A stretch of 20,326 nt of DNA from JABFRJ01 sp964389095 (GCA_964389095.1 CAYMEB010000071.1:1-20326), one strand, 5' to 3'; shown: positions 6,566-14,411, counted from the first letter of the stretch. The notes: generated from the letters alone by a model not told the origin. Translations and numbers: made by a program.

Positions 6566-7222
6566 TCAATTGCGCGATGCGTCAGTGCTCCCGGACCATC
6601 CGCAAGGGGACGCCATTCGGTGCAGCAGGGACTTCAGGGGGGCGAGCGCGTAGCGGCCCTCGGGTGCGGTTCCATCGGGAGCGACGACGCGGAATGCGAC
6701 TTCGCCCTCGTCAGGCAGCGATACCAGAAGTCGCCGGACATCCTCCTTCAGGATGAGTCCCATTCCTGATACCGATGCAGTGGAGGCGATTGCCACGGGC
6801 GGGCCGCCATTGACAGTGTAGGAGACGCGATAGTCTTCCTTGAAGCGCGTCGGGTTCGGGCTGCTGACCGCCAGCTCGCCGCGGCCTGCGCGGCACTGCA
6901 GCGTGAGGCGCAGAAAGACGCCGCCCGGGCCGTCTCCGGAGGTCGCTGTGGCGATGGCAACGGGCGTGTAGTCGATGGGGGAGGTCGTCGTGCTGACGAT
7001 CCAGACATCGGTCGCCGGCGCTGTCGATGGTGAGTTCGACAGGTGAGGCGATAGAGGGGGCGCGATGTCGCGGGACAGATCCCTCAGGCATTCGAGCCGC
7101 TCCGTTGGCGCGAGAGCGGAGCAAGCCTGGAGCTTCTCGACCGACTCGCTTGCGGCTTGCGCCAGCGCGCCACCGTTTGCCATCCCGACCGCGACCACGA
7201 CGAAGGCGACGGCACTTTTCAT
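6566..7222 (-). CDS. VasI/TagO-like envelope protein
   Basis: A 218-residue exported protein. Residues 1-22 form a signal peptide ending in ALAQA. Next comes a short motif LQACSAL..RLECLRDL (Cys34, Cys45) of the type C-x-RL-x-C. After a linker there is a beta-rich domain beginning DVWIVSTTTSPIDYTPV and continuing with a cysteine strand LTLQCRAGRGELAV and YRVSYTVNGGPPV. This order resembles VasI/TagO proteins associated with type VI secretion, in which a W-x-V-S strand, a D-dependent strand and an RC strand follow one another. No type VI gene is visible in the window, so the name is by resemblance only. The start overlaps the TAXI stop as ATGA, indicating coupling. The frame is open further upstream, but that part is antisense-like shadow of the TAXI gene. 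Confidence 0.65.
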   Translation of the reverse strand: MKSAVAFVVVAVGMANGGALAQAASESVEKLQACSALAPTERLECLRDLSRDIAPPLSPHLSNSPSTAPATDVWIVSTTTSPIDYTPVAIATATSGDGPGGVFLRLTLQCRAGRGELAVSSPNPTRFKEDYRVSYTVNGGPPVAIASTASVSGMGLILKEDVRRLLVSLPDEGEVAFRVVAPDGTAPEGRYALAPLKSLLHRMASPCGWSGSTDASRN

Positions 7223-8274
7223 GGCTGCCTGGAGGACACGCGTGCACGGCGATCCAGCCAGTCCTGCGCCGCCTGTATGCGGGCGAGCCCCGGGACCGTC
7301 GCCCCGAGGTTGATCGCCTTCCACTTCGGGTCGAATCCCGCAGCCTGAAGCCTGTCGATCCGGTTGAAGAGATACTCGGTGAATCGGGCGACTCGCATGT
7401 ACCGATTGGAACTGTTCGGCCAGTTGTAAGCGGCAAGAATGGTCGGCACCGCGATCGTCGGGATTCGTTCGCCCGGATTGATAAGGGCCGGATACTCGTC
7501 CGCCGAGAGAGTCGCAGGCAGGTAGTAGTCCTCGAACTTCGTGTCGTAGGCTACCGGCAGGAACTTGAACCCCGGCTCCCACTTGCCGCGCAGGAAGGCA
7601 TCGACCGGCTTAGAGGTGATGAATACGACAGCCGCCGTGGTGCCCTCGCGCATTTGCTGAAGCGCCAGTTGGTGCGGAATGAAGGTTTTTTCGACATCGA
7701 TGCCCAACCGACTGAAGATCAGCGGCCCGGAATAGGCGGCGGCGGTGCCTTGCGTGTTGAAGTTCACCTTCTTGCCGGCGAGGTCCTGCAAATTCTGGAT
7801 GCCGGGCCGGGCGAAGACATGCAGCTCCGACGGGAAGAGATTGAGCACATAGGTGACATGACGCTGAATCTCGGGGAACGCCGCCCTGTACTCCTCGAGG
7901 GCGTCGGTGTTGATGATCGCCAGGTCGACGCCGCGGAGATAGAGCAGCGAGTTCACGTTCTCCGTCGGGCCGCGCGTGACGATGGGCAGGACCAGCATGT
8001 TTGCGCCGTCGTCGACAACGCGGGCCACCTCCGCTGCGAGCCGCAATGGCGCTCCCTCGATAAGGCCCGCGGCAAGGCCGACCGTCCAGGCATTCATTTT
8101 CTCCTGCAACGCCTCGTACGTCGGCGCCCGCCGCGGTGCGGCGGAATACTCCTGTGCTTCGCAAGGTGCGATCTGCAGCGTCAGGGCAAGCGTTGCCATC
8201 ATTGCGATCAGGCCCGGCAGCCTTCCGGGGATTTTCGGTGTTCCGCCCTTCGGTCTCGCGGTCGTTGACTTCAT
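7219..8274 (-). CDS. TAXI-family TRAP transporter solute-binding protein, orphan
   Basis: A 351-residue periplasmic binding protein. Residues 1-41 contain a basic n-region and hydrophobic core (GLIAMMATLALTLQI) with cleavage likely after CEA. The mature protein shows TAXI landmarks: GVDLAIINTDAL near residue 115, PSELHVFARPGIQNLQDLAGKKVNFNTQ (start near 147), then the GTAAAYSGPLIFSRLGI segment. TAXI proteins bind small organic acids or amino acids and normally deliver them to a fused DctQM membrane component, which is absent nearby. The ATG at 8274 has a well-placed AGGGAG ribosome site. As an orphan it may deliver to a remote permease or serve as a sensory ligand-binding protein; the divergent sensor kinase makes the second idea worth testing. 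Confidence 0.88.
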   Translation of the reverse strand: MKSTTARPKGGTPKIPGRLPGLIAMMATLALTLQIAPCEAQEYSAAPRRAPTYEALQEKMNAWTVGLAAGLIEGAPLRLAAEVARVVDDGANMLVLPIVTRGPTENVNSLLYLRGVDLAIINTDALEEYRAAFPEIQRHVTYVLNLFPSELHVFARPGIQNLQDLAGKKVNFNTQGTAAAYSGPLIFSRLGIDVEKTFIPHQLALQQMREGTTAAVVFITSKPVDAFLRGKWEPGFKFLPVAYDTKFEDYYLPATLSADEYPALINPGERIPTIAVPTILAAYNWPNSSNRYMRVARFTEYLFNRIDRLQAAGFDPKWKAINLGATVPGLARIQAAQDWLDRRARVSSRQP

Positions 8275-8360
8275 CGAAATGCTCCCTGGAGTTCGATTCG
8301 AAGCCCATCCCGCTGTCGGAATGTGCTGCGTTGGCTACGCGTGGCGCCAACTGAAGCCAT

Positions 8361-9341
8361 TCACTGTCCCAGCGCACTCAAGCGACCGTTGACTTCCTGA
8401 AGGCCGTTGGCGACGGCTGCGGCATAGAGCTCCTGTGCCTTTGCGGCGTCGCCGACGGTCCCCAGGGTGCCCCAGTCGGAAAGGACGTCCGGGTCGTATG
8501 TCTCTGCGAGCGCGAACAGCGCTGCCGCATTACCCATCCCGGCGGCGTGTTCGAGAACCGTGCGCGCCGCACCGATATCGCCGCGACGGATCAGCAGCCT
8601 GGCCTGTTCGAGGAGGCGAGGTAGCTCGATGGTCGCGGGCGTCTCCGTGGCGGGCGTCGCCGCAAATGTCGCCTTCCGGGTTTCCAAGGACGGCGACGGC
8701 CTGTCCGGCGCGGGGAGCGCGGTGATCTCGGTCGGGGCGCTCGCGGCCACTTTGGCTGGCTCGATCGCCTCCGGCTTCGCTTGTGCCGTCACCGCCGGCT
8801 TCGACGGGGCGACCGATGCCGGTGGCGGTTCCTTGCCGGTGTCTGCCGGGGTGGCCGCGGCATTCAACTGGGCCTCCAGCTGGTCCTCGAGCTTTCGATT
8901 GCGGGCGCTCTCCATTGCCAGAATTTCGCGATACGCCTCCGACTGCAGCTGCAGTGCCTGCCGCAAATCTGCAAGTTCCTGGCTGCGCGCGGCGCCGTCG
9001 CCCAGCGCCACGGCCTGCGACTGCAATTCGGCCCAGGCAGTGCTGAGCTGGCGCGCCAGTTTCTCCGACTTGGCGCGTTCATCCTGCAGAGCCTGTTTTG
9101 CCTCGACCAGCGCACGATCGGTTCGTGTCGAATGGGGGGTGGCGCGCTCGGCCGGCTTGACGATCTCGCTGCGTGAGAGTGCCCAGCCTGCCGTCAGCAA
9201 CAGCAGAACGGCGGCGAACGAGGCGATCTTGAATCGTCGCGTCATGCGTCGCACCTCTCCCGACGAGTCGGTCGGCGCCGGTGCCGCACTCTTCAGAATC
9301 GCAACGACGCCTTTCCAGACGCGGCTGAAGTCACGTGGCAT
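8361..9341 (-). CDS. Membrane-anchored coiled-coil protein with Sel1/TPR-like C-terminus
   Basis: A 326-residue protein in four parts: a cytoplasmic N-tail (1-38), one membrane helix (about 39-55, IASFAAVLLLLTAGWAL), a long charged heptad-like coiled coil (about 73-160), a Pro/Ala/Lys-rich linker (161-238) and a helical C-terminal domain. The last domain reads LLEQARLLIRRGDIGAARTV and then a second pair of helices with AAALFALAETYDP, the pattern of Sel1/TPR repeats. The linker and repeats would lie outside the inner membrane, suggesting an envelope-spanning scaffold. The ATG at 9341 is used; the ATG at 9245 (MTRRFKIASF) has a better-spaced GGAGAGG and is a serious alternative giving 294 residues. 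It is the first gene of the operon, 86 bp before the TAXI gene. Confidence 0.75.
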   Translation of the reverse strand: MPRDFSRVWKGVVAILKSAAPAPTDSSGEVRRMTRRFKIASFAAVLLLLTAGWALSRSEIVKPAERATPHSTRTDRALVEAKQALQDERAKSEKLARQLSTAWAELQSQAVALGDGAARSQELADLRQALQLQSEAYREILAMESARNRKLEDQLEAQLNAAATPADTGKEPPPASVAPSKPAVTAQAKPEAIEPAKVAASAPTEITALPAPDRPSPSLETRKATFAATPATETPATIELPRLLEQARLLIRRGDIGAARTVLEHAAGMGNAAALFALAETYDPDVLSDWGTLGTVGDAAKAQELYAAAVANGLQEVNGRLSALGQ

Positions 9342-9912
9342 GATCCTGACCCTGCAAAGATGGACTGCGTCTCTCGAACTCCGGCCGCGGCGGCGCCGCG
9401 TTCGGGCGTCGAGAGGTAATGCGCTCACCCTGCGCTTCGGCGCGGCCCTGCGCTGTGACAAGTGAAAGGCAATAATCCGAACTGCAAGACGGGGATCGGA
9501 CCGATCGAGCAAGCGTCGGAGGGAGGGGCCTCGACGACCGGGTGTCGCTTCGGGAACGCCGCCAAGCCATCTCGACGCTCGAGACCCGGAAGAAAGAGCC
9601 GGTGCGACGCGATGAGGGACGCTCATTGCGGACTGTGTCGCGTTCGACCGGGAGAGGCTGTTGCGTCGAAGGAGCGAGCGGGGCGTCGACGTTTACGAGA
9701 CATAATGTTGTCACGCAGCGAAAAGCGGCAGCGGTGCTAGAGCAGCATCCGATCACATCGAGCCGGTTTGGTTTCCCGCGAACACGTGAAGCGGCCCGGG
9801 GCACCAGGGAGTCCGGAGGATGAATTCCAGTCCATGCACGCCCGCTGGAGCGGGGCGTGCTTCGGTAACGTCGCCTGATGGATCATTCGCCGCTAGGTAA
9901 GGAGTCGGCATC
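9342..9912. promoter_or_regulatory. Divergent intergenic region between the exported-protein operon and the regulatory cassette
   Basis: About 570 bp separate the minus-strand operon start from the plus-strand small gene. Open frames here are short, arginine-rich and have no recognisable domain, so I regard it as non-coding. It must hold the promoters of at least the minus-strand operon and probably of the plus-strand small gene. I could not identify confident -35/-10 or -24/-12 elements. The one clear structure is the stem-loop at 9836-9860. Confidence 0.5.
9836..9860. promoter_or_regulatory. Strong GC stem-loop upstream of the small exported gene
   Basis: GCACGCCCG (9836-9844) pairs with CGGGGCGTGC (9851-9860) with one bulged base and the six-base loop CTGGAG. 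It lies about 50 bp before the start at 9913. There is no T-run, so it is unlikely to be an intrinsic terminator; it could be an operator or an mRNA leader structure. Confidence 0.45.
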
Positions 9913-10137
9913 ATGATGAGACTCTTGTGGGCGGGGGCATTCTTCTCTGTGGTCTTCTACCTCGTGGCGGAGTGGTCCGCTGCCAACGGCCAGCCTGCAC
10001 CATCGTCCAATACTCGCAGTGAACTGCGACAGCCTCTCGGAGGCACGTGGTCGGTCGCGATGGGCGATGCGTCACCCCGGGGCGTCGCGCCATGGGACGG
10101 TGGCCGTGGGAACGCCCTGATTCGGGAACATGATTGA
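9913..10137 (+). CDS. Small exported or membrane protein, 74 aa
   Basis: A strong ribosome site TAAGGAG lies eight bases before the ATG at 9913, better than most in the window. The protein opens with a hydrophobic segment at residues 3-20 (RLLWAGAFFSVVFYLVAEW) that would act as a signal peptide or anchor, followed by a polar, Pro/Gly-rich tail with no known domain. It lies 178 bp upstream of the histidine kinase in the same direction. It could be a small periplasmic accessory of the sensor, but nothing in the sequence proves that. An ATGATG start leaves the exact first codon open. Confidence 0.5.
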   Translation: MMRLLWAGAFFSVVFYLVAEWSAANGQPAPSSNTRSELRQPLGGTWSVAMGDASPRGVAPWDGGRGNALIREHD

Positions 10138-10315
10138 GAAGCGACATCGCGTGCCGGCGCGGGGTCTCCCAGGCTGCGCGGCAGCGCCGCTCTCTCGGTC
10201 CGATCATCGAATGGCCGCAAAGGCCACGTCCAACAGGGACGCCTGGTGCCTCGAGTTCCGTGCTCGTCGGCTTTGGCGGTGACCGGCGCAACACACGGAA
10301 TGGATCGGGCAACGA

Positions 10316-11677
10316 TTGCTAGTTCGACTGCTGCAGGCGCTGATGGCTGTCTGCCTCCTGACGATCGGAGGGGCCGGCGCACTGTTGTTCATTCCGAGGG
10401 TTCCGCAGGGCTCCGACCTGCCCGACCTCACGGGAAGTGCCGGCCATGTCGAATTGCACCCCAGTGCGGTCTCACTCGCCGTGTTGTTGCTGGCGGCGGC
10501 GGGTGTATTGATCGGCGCCGGCCTGTTCGTGGAACGGCGCAGACGGGTGGAACTGCACGCGCGGCATGCCAGTCTCGAAGCGGCTCTCGACGCCTTTCCC
10601 GGAGGGATCGCGACGGTCGACGGTGTTGGACGCATCCGCTTCTTCGGTCCGAAGGCTGAGCGCATGTTTTCCATGACCGCCGCGGAAGCCCGCGGGCAGG
10701 ACTTCACGGCGCTATTTGCTGAAGAAGCATTACCGGAGATCAACCTACTGCTGGCCCAGGTGCGGGCGAAGAAAAGTGAATCGTCTTCGTATCCGGTGTT
10801 GATGGGCCGCCGACGGGATGGGCGAGGCACGCCGATCGAGCTTCATCTTGGCAGATCCGCTCTTGGGGAAGGAGCGGGGTTCGTTGTCTTCATGCGCGAC
10901 CTCACCGGGCGGCGATCTGCCGAGCAGCAGGCCGAGAACGCGACCACGGAGCTGCTGCACATGTCACGCCTCATCAATATGGGTGAACTAGCGGCATCTC
11001 TGGCTCACGAACTGAATCAGCCACTGGCAGCGCTCAGTGCGTACCTCGAGAGTGCAACGCGCCTGCTCGCCAGGGTTCCTGGCAACCGGGATGGACTCTT
11101 GGTTCATGCGGTGGAAAACGCCACGGCCCAAGCCATGAGAGCAGGCAATGTCATTCGACGCATGAGGGAGTTCGTGGCGCGTGGGGAGACCGAAAAGCGC
11201 GTCGAAAGTGTCGCGAGCATGGTGAAGGAGGCACTGGCGCTCGCCGTGTTCACGGAAGAGGGGCGGGAGGTGGGCTTCGATCTGGCATGCGACCCGATGG
11301 CTGATCTTGTGCTGGCCAACAAGATCCAGATCCAGCAGGTCCTTCTCAACATATTGCGCAACGGCATCGAATCGATGAAGGACACGGGTAGCCGCCGGCT
11401 TCGTATCACGAGCGAGGCACTGTCCAATGGCATGATCCGCATCAGCATTGCCGATACCGGTTCCGGCATCGCGCCGGAAGTGGCCGCCACTTTGTTCCAG
11501 CCATTCATGACGACCAAGGAGCACGGCCTCGGAGTGGGGCTTTCGATATCGCGCACGATCGTCGAATCGCATGGGGGCCGCCTGTCCGCCGAAGCCAACC
11601 CCGGCGGCGGGACGATTTTCAGGTTCACCCTGCGCTCCGGCTCCTTCATGGAGGCATTCGAGGAGGATGGCGTGTAG
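10316..11677 (+). CDS. FixL-like membrane PAS histidine kinase lacking the heme-ligand site
   Basis: A 453-residue sensor kinase. Two membrane helices (about 6-26 and 51-71) bracket a short periplasmic loop. A PAS domain follows (about 84-198, with GRRRDGRGTPIELHLGR), then HisKA with the phosphorylated His231 in HELNQP and an ATPase domain with the N box near 345-353, DTGSG at 380-384, FQPFMTTK and GLGVGLS. The kinase part, including RRMREFVARGETEKRVES, is very close to rhizobial FixL. In FixL the PAS core carries a heme-binding His in a DPHIIGIGR-type segment; here the equivalent stretch is KKSESSSYPVLMG, with no His. Direct oxygen sensing by heme is therefore unlikely. The frame starts at a TTG at 10316, since a stop lies just upstream; the ATG at 10343 is the alternative. 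Confidence 0.88.
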   Translation: MLVRLLQALMAVCLLTIGGAGALLFIPRVPQGSDLPDLTGSAGHVELHPSAVSLAVLLLAAAGVLIGAGLFVERRRRVELHARHASLEAALDAFPGGIATVDGVGRIRFFGPKAERMFSMTAAEARGQDFTALFAEEALPEINLLLAQVRAKKSESSSYPVLMGRRRDGRGTPIELHLGRSALGEGAGFVVFMRDLTGRRSAEQQAENATTELLHMSRLINMGELAASLAHELNQPLAALSAYLESATRLLARVPGNRDGLLVHAVENATAQAMRAGNVIRRMREFVARGETEKRVESVASMVKEALALAVFTEEGREVGFDLACDPMADLVLANKIQIQQVLLNILRNGIESMKDTGSRRLRITSEALSNGMIRISIADTGSGIAPEVAATLFQPFMTTKEHGLGVGLSISRTIVESHGGRLSAEANPGGGTIFRFTLRSGSFMEAFEEDGV

Positions 11678-11707
11678 GGACCCCCACGAAAGGAAAGGAG
11701 GAACGCC

Positions 11708-12316
11708 ATGCAGGACACTCCAATAGTCCATGTCATCGACGACGATGCGGACGTGCTGCGCGCTGTGGCGTTCCTGTTGAGGACGACGGGGCTGTCCGTC
11801 GAGGTGTACGCGTCGGCGGAAGCCTTCCTCGAGGCGGCGCCCGACCTTCGCGCCGGCTGTATCGTCACCGATATTCGCATGCCCAGGATGGACGGACTGG
11901 AGCTTCAGCGGCGGTTGCGCGAGGCGGGGAACAGGACCCCCATCGTCGTCATGACCGCCCACGCCGAGGTTGGTCTTGCGGTTGCGGCGATGAAGGGGGG
12001 CGCGGTCGACTTCATCGAGAAGCCGTTCGAGTACGATGCACTCCTCGGCGCGGTCTCGGCGGCCCTGGCCCGGCACGAGGGCGATCGGGAGCGCGAGCGG
12101 AGGGCAGCCGGCGTTCGGGAGAGGCTGGCTCTGCTGTCGGACAGGGAACGCCAGGTGCTCGATGGTCTCGTCGCAGGGAAACCCAACAAGGTCATCGCCC
12201 ACGATCTCAATCTCAGTGCACGCACGATCGAGGGATACCGGGCGAGCGTCATGGCGAAAATGCAAGCCCATACGCTGTCCGCGCTTCTCAGGATGATGCT
12301 GGCCGACCTCGCATGA
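11708..12316 (+). CDS. FixJ-like response regulator
   Basis: A 202-residue two-domain regulator. The receiver has the acidic pair Asp11/Asp12, phosphoacceptor Asp55 in TDIRMP, Thr83 in MTAH and Lys105 in EKPFE. A LuxR/FixJ-type DNA-binding domain occupies about 135-200, with LSDRERQVLDGLVAGKPNKVIA and LSARTIEGYRASVMAKMQA. Similarity to rhizobial FixJ runs along the whole length. It follows the kinase by 30 bp with an excellent AAAGGAGG ribosome site, so the two are surely a cognate pair. In classical systems FixJ activates fixK and nifA under low oxygen; the present signal is unknown because the partner kinase lacks the heme ligand. The next gene downstream is a FixK-type regulator and a natural target. 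Confidence 0.92.
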   Translation: MQDTPIVHVIDDDADVLRAVAFLLRTTGLSVEVYASAEAFLEAAPDLRAGCIVTDIRMPRMDGLELQRRLREAGNRTPIVVMTAHAEVGLAVAAMKGGAVDFIEKPFEYDALLGAVSAALARHEGDRERERRAAGVRERLALLSDRERQVLDGLVAGKPNKVIAHDLNLSARTIEGYRASVMAKMQAHTLSALLRMMLADLA

Positions 12317-12355
12317 GGTGTGTAGTTGCACTGGCGCGCACATTTCGAGCGAGGG

Positions 12356-12363
12356 GCACGTAG
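12356..12363 (+). promoter_or_regulatory. Candidate FixJ-binding box upstream of the Crp/Fnr gene
   Basis: GCACGTAG matches the reported FixJ consensus GTAMGTAG at seven of eight positions. It lies 140 bp before the assigned start of the Crp/Fnr gene and just after the FixJ-like gene, the place where FixJ sites regulating fixK are expected. An 8-base match is weak evidence alone. Confidence 0.25.
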
Positions 12364-12495
12364 AATCCCTCAGTCGTTTACGCCAATGGATTCCTCCTTC
12401 AGCAGGGGATACCCGAGTCGAACACCTCCGGCTGGGAGTTCCTGACGCTGAAAGCATTACCAGGCTGCCCCGCCACTGCCCTGCGTCCGCGGGCC

Positions 12496-13143
12496 TTGCC
12501 CTCGAGCCCCGGCGTGGTCGCACTGCGGCGCAGTATCGCCCGGGGGGAAGACTTGTTCGTTGAAGGCGATCCCGGCCGCTTTTTCTACAAGGTTGTTTCC
12601 GGATCGCTCTTCACCGGCACCCTGCTTGCGGATGCGAGACGCCAGATCGACGCCTTTCATCTGGCTGGCGACTATTTCGGGTTTGAACCTCCGCCGGACG
12701 AAACATTCACCGCGGAAGCGGTCGAGCCTGCCGTCGTCCTGGCCTTTCGGCGCACGCACTACTGGAACATGATGCAGGCCGATCCGGCGTTCGCCGAGCA
12801 GATCATGTCCGCCATGACGGCCAATCTCGGGCGTGCGCGCCGGCACATGATGCTGCTGGCGCGACGGACCCCGCTGGAGCGTATTACTCTCTTTCTCCTC
12901 GATATCTCGGAACGACTGCGGCAGGGTGACTGCGTCGATCTTCCGCTTCATCGCAGCCATATTGCCGACCATCTCGGGCTTACGCGCGAAACCGTCTCAA
13001 GGACCCTGACCCGCATGGCTCGCGATGGCCTGATCGGCCAGGGTTTGGCTGGCCGAACGATTCTCGTCGAAGACAGGAAGGCCCTCGAGCGGCTGGTCGT
13101 GGAGCGGCTCGACACCATGGCCCCGCCAGGTTTGCGAAATTAG
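12496..13143 (+). CDS. Crp/Fnr-family (FixK-like) transcriptional regulator
   Basis: A 215-residue regulator. The N-terminal cyclic-nucleotide-binding-like beta roll shows GEDLFVEGDPGRFFYKVVSGSL (from residue 17) and FHLAGDYFG. A dimerisation helix follows (about 95-125), then a winged helix-turn-helix with RSHIADHLGLTRETVSRTLTRM, including the recognition-helix E-x-x-S-R (Glu165 to Arg169) shared by FNR and FixK. The N-terminal cysteine cluster of FNR is absent, so it is FixK-like rather than an iron-sulfur oxygen sensor. The only likely start is TTG at 12496; no ATG or GTG occurs in frame between the upstream stop at 12361 and that point, but internal GTGs at 12511/12514 are possible. It is the third gene of the cassette and probably a target of the FixJ-like regulator. 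Confidence 0.85.
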   Translation: MPSSPGVVALRRSIARGEDLFVEGDPGRFFYKVVSGSLFTGTLLADARRQIDAFHLAGDYFGFEPPPDETFTAEAVEPAVVLAFRRTHYWNMMQADPAFAEQIMSAMTANLGRARRHMMLLARRTPLERITLFLLDISERLRQGDCVDLPLHRSHIADHLGLTRETVSRTLTRMARDGLIGQGLAGRTILVEDRKALERLVVERLDTMAPPGLRN

Positions 13144-13235
13144 GGCGCGTTTGCCCGAACTGGCCGAACCGGGCGCATCTCGGGATCTTCGGTGCCATCG
13201 CCGACACGGTTCATCCCGCGTGACGGTCAGCCGGG

Positions 13236-14411
13236 TCAGTGCACGGACGTGATTTTCGTCAGCAGCGTGTGACCCACTCTTTCCCAATCGAACTGATCGA
13301 CGCAGCTCCGGAAAGCCAGATCGTGTTGTTCATTGAGGCCGTCGAGATCGTCGATGGCGGCCACGACGCCGCCCGCCAGCGCCTGGTGACTGTCGAACAG
13401 CCGCGCGCCCCGGCCATCCTGCAGCGGCATGCCGGGGATCGCGATATTCATTGAGAAGATCGGAAGCCGGTTGAAGACATAGTCGAGCGCCTTGAGTTTG
13501 AAGCCTCCGATCGTATCCGGCACGAGGGCTATCCGGGCGTTCGCCATGTAAGGACGGACGTCGGGTACCTCTCCTGTGAACGTAATGCTTGGAAAGCGGC
13601 GACGGAGGGTCGCCAGATACGAGTCTTCGGCGTTCCCGACGATCTGCAATTCGATGCCTGCGGACGAGAACTGCGATGCGGCAATTTGCAGAAAGGCCTC
13701 GATGCTGTGTCTCTTGGGCGGAAAGTTGAAGCTGCCGATCACAACCGCACGGCGCGGTACGGCAGGGCTGATTTTCCGGCTGTGAACCCTGTGTCCATCG
13801 TAACCCGGTGGCAGGAAGGAGACGGGTGCCTTTGGGTTCATGGACGAGAATACGTCGCAGTCGGAAGGCGCATTGGACGTGACGAGATCGACCTCCTGCA
13901 CCAGCCGTCGCTCGAGTTTTTCCACTTTCAGCGCATCGAGGGCGAGCCCGCCTTGCTTCAGGCCCCTGGAGGCCGCCGCGATACGCCTTGCGACGGTGAT
14001 CTCGTGGTTGTGGGCCAGATAAACCAGCTTCGGCCGGCGCAAGCGGCGATGCCGGATGATTCCGGGCAGGGCCCACGCAAGCGCGATACTGTCGAAGACC
14101 ACTGCATCGATATCGCGATCCGCCAGGCAACTCGCGATTGTCCGCTCGATCTCCGGGCTCCGCGCATGTAGCGCGATGAGCGGTAGAGGCGACAGCAGCT
14201 TCGCCACTTTGGGACGAAAGGGAGGGGCGCCCGCGAGGCGCCACTCGATGCCGGGAGTCGCACGTGTCTGCGGCCGGCCATCTCTGGAAAGTCCAACCAC
14301 CGAGAGCTCGGCACCGGCAGCAGCAGTCGCGTTGATCAGTCCGCGCGAATAGATGAACTGACCGTTTACGGCCGGCTCTGGGTCTGCAAGCGTCAGCCAA
14401 AGGCACTTCAT
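13236..14411 (-). CDS. Glycosyltransferase, GT4-like
   Basis: A 391-residue two-domain (GT-B) glycosyltransferase. The N-terminal domain starts MKCLWLTLADPEPAVNGQFI and includes DAVVFDSIALAWALPG and the HNHE segment at residues 134-137. The C-terminal domain opens with VVIGSFNFPPKRHSIEAF (from residue 223) and contains LQIVGNAEDSYLATLRRRFP, FTGEVPDVRPYMANARIALVP and the donor-site region GGFKLKALDYVFNRLPIF near 302-319, the usual GT4 order. It is expected to add a sugar from a nucleotide donor to a surface polysaccharide or glycolipid precursor. The frame is open upstream to 14798, but that part is antisense to the oxidoreductase gene. The ATG at 14411 has AGGA at good spacing. It diverges from the gene at 14659. 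Confidence 0.85.
   Translation of the reverse strand: MKCLWLTLADPEPAVNGQFIYSRGLINATAAAGAELSVVGLSRDGRPQTRATPGIEWRLAGAPPFRPKVAKLLSPLPLIALHARSPEIERTIASCLADRDIDAVVFDSIALAWALPGIIRHRRLRRPKLVYLAHNHEITVARRIAAASRGLKQGGLALDALKVEKLERRLVQEVDLVTSNAPSDCDVFSSMNPKAPVSFLPPGYDGHRVHSRKISPAVPRRAVVIGSFNFPPKRHSIEAFLQIAASQFSSAGIELQIVGNAEDSYLATLRRRFPSITFTGEVPDVRPYMANARIALVPDTIGGFKLKALDYVFNRLPIFSMNIAIPGMPLQDGRGARLFDSHQALAGGVVAAIDDLDGLNEQHDLAFRSCVDQFDWERVGHTLLTKITSVH

Noticed and set aside
7027..8268. 413-residue open frame on the plus strand
   Set aside because: It is antisense to the TAXI and TagO-like genes, both of which have signal peptides, family motifs and coupled starts.
8467..9465. 332-residue Ala/Ser-rich open frame on the plus strand
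   Set aside because: It is antisense to the coiled-coil/Sel1 gene and consists of low-complexity Ala/Ser repeats mirrored from the coiled coil.
10211..10226. Short palindrome TGGCC / GGCCA upstream of the kinase
   Set aside because: Five-base arms are expected by chance in GC-rich DNA and nothing else marks the site.
13152..13174. Possible terminator hairpin after the Crp/Fnr gene (GCCCG / CGGGC)
   Set aside because: The stem has only five pairs with a 12-base or longer loop and no T-run, so it does not support a terminator call.
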